Below are positions 61,570 to 64,000 of a stretch of DNA of 64,000 nt, piece by piece. The stretch's first letter is position 1; each line of letters opens with the position of its first letter. The stretch comes from Silurus meridionalis (taxonomy: Eukaryota > Chordata > Actinopteri > Siluriformes > Siluridae), in the NCBI RefSeq assembly GCF_014805685.1, contig NC_060885.1, positions 27,128,632 through 27,192,631 on the forward strand, written 5' to 3'. The notes beneath the pieces are model-generated. The model did not search any database. It was given only the letters and a program-made list of their open reading frames with translations, and was not told the DNA's origin. The translations under genes and the position numbers were made by a program.

Positions 61570-63471
61570 GTTTGATTTGGATTGCGCCCACTGTGAACTC
61601 ATAACAATATATATTTAATACCCAGTAAACCAAACATGTGGTTTGAGACACAACCAAAGTGAACTAGCAATGGTGTTTCTAGGGCCTATGTGGGGAACAG
61701 GTTACATGGTTTGGAACACACCCAACTATGTTTAATATCTCCTAGTGTGGACTAATATAGGTGTCTATGTGGTGATTTGAAACTGTGGACTGATGACCTT
61801 ATATAGAGAACAGGGCATGTGGATTGGGACATGGCCACAACAGTGTATAAGGTGACCTATAGTAAATATAAAGGGTGTTTTGGGACACATCCACAGTGAC
61901 AGTGAAATATTACTAACGTGGCCTATAAAGTAAGCAGGGAGCATAGTACACTATATAAAGAGTGGTTTGAGACACAGCCAATGCGAACTGATGATGGTTT
62001 TATAGAGTATGCAGTTTGGGATGCATCCACGGTTTGGGATGCGTTTTTTCTTACCCATGAGCCTCAGCAGCTCGTCCTGCAGGTCACTGAGTCCTGTCGT
62101 GTGGCCCCCTTCAGGTGTGGAAGAGCGATTGATAGAACGCCACTTCGGCTCCAGCGCTTTATGGAAGATCGGGAGAGAGACGGATGAGGACTGGGCCACG
62201 GCGGGAAACCTCTCCAGGGGGCGTGAGCAGTGCAGAACGCCGAGTCTGGACCACTGATGACAAAAACAATCAAAAACATGGGGGAAAATAAATAAATAAA
62301 TAAAAATCTTTCAGTCATGGCGACTGGAGAAGAAGAAAAAAATTCATACCTTAACCTGATTCCTGATTCTGGAACCGTTTGAGCATTTGGTCACTTCATC
62401 TTCACTCAGCTCGATGTCCTGATGCACTACAAACATGTCTGTGTGTGTGTGTGTGTGTGTGTGTGAGAATCACAGAACACACCTTCAGCACCATTCATTA
62501 CCAACCAAAAACATGCACATTCAACTAGAAGAATTGTAGGGAAAAACCCAGACCTTCTTGTGACATGTCGGTTTTCTGCTGCTCTCCGTCCACCGGCAGG
62601 TTCGACTCCAAACTGAACCGTGCTTCACCTGTTCTATCGGTGAACTCTTCACCCTGCTCCTTCTGCTTCCCATCTTCTTCAGCTTCCTCTTCCTCAGAGA
62701 AGCCTGCAGCAGTTTCATCAGCATCACCACCATCTGCATCTCCATCATCTCCACTCTGCTCTGTGTCTCCATCATCTTTTATAAGAGAAAAAAAAAATTC
62801 TCCTGATCCCTAATCCAGGATAAATGTAGAGAAAATAAGAGAAGAGCAAACAGAAGACTAAATAAAAGACTGGGTTTTGCGAATTCTGCCCCAGAGTCTG
62901 GAATCACAAATCTGCTTATGATTTCAGAATCATGTTCTTTGATTTGAGAATCCGGTCTCCAGGTCAGCTCCAAGCTTTCAGAAGTCAACCTCTTACTACT
63001 GGCTGTCCACATCCAGAATGTGTTCTCCAGCTTTTAGAATCTCAGGATCATCAGGAATCCTGCCCCAGGCTTCACTGTCCTCTTGTCCAGATCCCACTTC
63101 TAACTAAGCCTTCTTTTTCATGTTTTTTCCACAAGTGGGCGAGTCTCAGGGACTGAACCTGCACCATCCGTTGGTCAACTGAAACTTCTAATGTTCAGTC
63201 ACAGAAGAATTCCTTCAGAAATGCCCAGTGTTCGATATTTAGACATTAAAATCACTGAGACACAAAATTAAGGAGAAAATCAATCACACAAACCTTCATC
63301 ATGGTGGACCAGCTCTTGTACATCCTCCTCCTCATCTTCCTCACTTTCCTCCTCCTCCTCATCAGCAGATGCGGTGGTGTTTATACTCAACAGCAGCTTT
63401 TCATACGCAGTCGGTTTTTCCTCCTCCTGCTCTTCGTCACTCTCGCAACCGGAGTTTTCCGGACTGTTGGC
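58557..63471 (-). CDS. utp25: UTP25 / digestive organ expansion factor (5' end off window)
   Basis: Eleven exons join in phase: 63471-63294, 62775-62554, 62438-62350, 62253-62055, 61155-60959, 60878-60662, 60373-60171, 60087-59905, 59664-59555, 59288-59043 and 58815-58557. They total 2103 nt, 700 residues, ending TGEEKRV. The start exon, which should be basic, lies beyond 64000. The N-terminal part is strongly acidic ([18 protein letters not shown]). The conserved helicase-like core follows: [85 protein letters not shown]. The DEAD-box ATPase residues are absent, as known for this pseudo-helicase. The protein works in the nucleolus in 18S rRNA processing; in zebrafish its loss (def) gives small digestive organs through p53. 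Neighbour syt14 fits conserved order. Confidence 0.95.
59804..59865 (-). repeat. Tandem duplicate of a utp25 exon end and donor
   Basis: This 62-bp segment matches 59901-59962 with four differences and lies 97 bp further down the intron. It repeats the last 57 coding bases of the exon ([11 protein letters not shown]), plus the donor ACAG|GTAC. A (TG)n run separates the two copies. Confidence 0.85.
60411..60661. repeat. Purine tract and (CA)n joined to a utp25 donor
   Basis: A G/A-rich stretch (60405-60530) and a perfect (CA)n of about 72 bp (60590-60661). On the transcript strand the donor GT is the first unit of this (GT)n. Confidence 0.9.
61480..62045. repeat. (AT)n run and degenerate tandem sequence in utp25 intron
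   Basis: A long (AT)n array at 61485-61565 is followed by loosely repeated phrases (GGTTTGAGACACA, GTGTTTTGGGACACATCCAC, GGTTTGAGACACAGCCAATG) to 62045. Confidence 0.6.
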
Positions 63472-64000
63472 CTGTGAGGAGACAAAAAATACTTTCCTGT
63501 TATTAAACACACACACAGACACACAGTAGGAAGGTGAAAGAAACCGTGTCTGAAAAAATAAAATATGCCCATATTATGTGTGAAGCGATACGCATATTCG
63601 TACCAAATACGTACAGCACTTTCGGTTCAATGCACAAGTGTAGTGAATAAAATCCTTTCAGTTCAAATACAAAATCCCTCATGAACATTTTAGTTGGTGG
63701 ACAGAAAATGTGTTTGGTCTCTGCTTTGCACCTAGAGTGCATTTTTTATTATGATTAAACGTGAAAACTTCAGGGGTATACAAAAAGAGTGCAGTGTCAC
63801 TGTGCCTACTCACTCTGTTTTTACGACAGTCTAGTGTTATGGGTTCTTTAGAGTTTTATGTCCAGCTTCAACAATTTCTCTTAAAAGCAGAAAATTCCTG
63901 ACAATTCCACATTTTGAGGGAGTGAATAAATGAATGAAGGATGTAATGTTAAGTCATTTGTTAAATTTGTTGTAAGTAAAACATATCTTTAGAAAATTAA

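Overview
This is a teleost fish nuclear DNA window. The evidence is the spliced vertebrate genes, Tc1-like and hAT DNA transposons, RTE- and L2-like LINE relics, and a very high density of (CA)n/(TG)n microsatellites. The transposon mix would suit a catfish or another ostariophysan, but species cannot be fixed from sequence alone. I could run no database search; gene identities rest on recognising the translated exons and on splice sites that join in phase.

Three genes lie on the minus strand in the order utp25 (58.6 kb to beyond the right edge), syt14 (29.3-49.9 kb) and sertad4 (15.9 to about 24 kb). This matches the order UTP25-SYT14-SERTAD4 on human 1q32.2, which supports all three calls. 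utp25 encodes a nucleolar ribosome-biogenesis (small-subunit processome) protein, syt14 a Ca2+-independent membrane synaptotagmin, and sertad4 a SERTA-domain transcriptional co-regulator. They are syntenic neighbours, not a pathway. Their introns hold most of the repeats.

The left part (1-13.3 kb) is accessory in character. Two plus-strand genes (6.4-8.05 kb and 8.78-9.73 kb) encode divergent, related proteins of about 269 and 257 residues that I do not recognise. Each has a tiny coding start exon followed by one long exon with the same intron phase. The second has a textbook interferon-stimulated response element upstream. The first has a TATA box and a STAT/GAS-like site, and this promoter is duplicated about 1.5 kb further left. 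Around them are a 2-kb minisatellite, an LTR-like insertion, Tc1-like relics, a TA-flanked MITE and a 5'-decayed RTE-type LINE lacking its reverse transcriptase catalytic core. This expanding, possibly interferon-responsive family is the best candidate for something undescribed.

Other notable structures are a 24-bp minisatellite of about 3.8 kb in a sertad4 5' intron, open in all minus-strand frames over long stretches; a near-perfect long hairpin in syt14 intron 4; five ZNF143/Staf-like motifs just past the syt14 stop codon; a tandem duplication of a splice-donor segment in utp25; and splice sites fused directly to long GT or CA arrays. Stretches 13.2-15.5, 24.9-28.7, 47.8-49.8 and 55.1-57.2 kb hold no gene that I can support.
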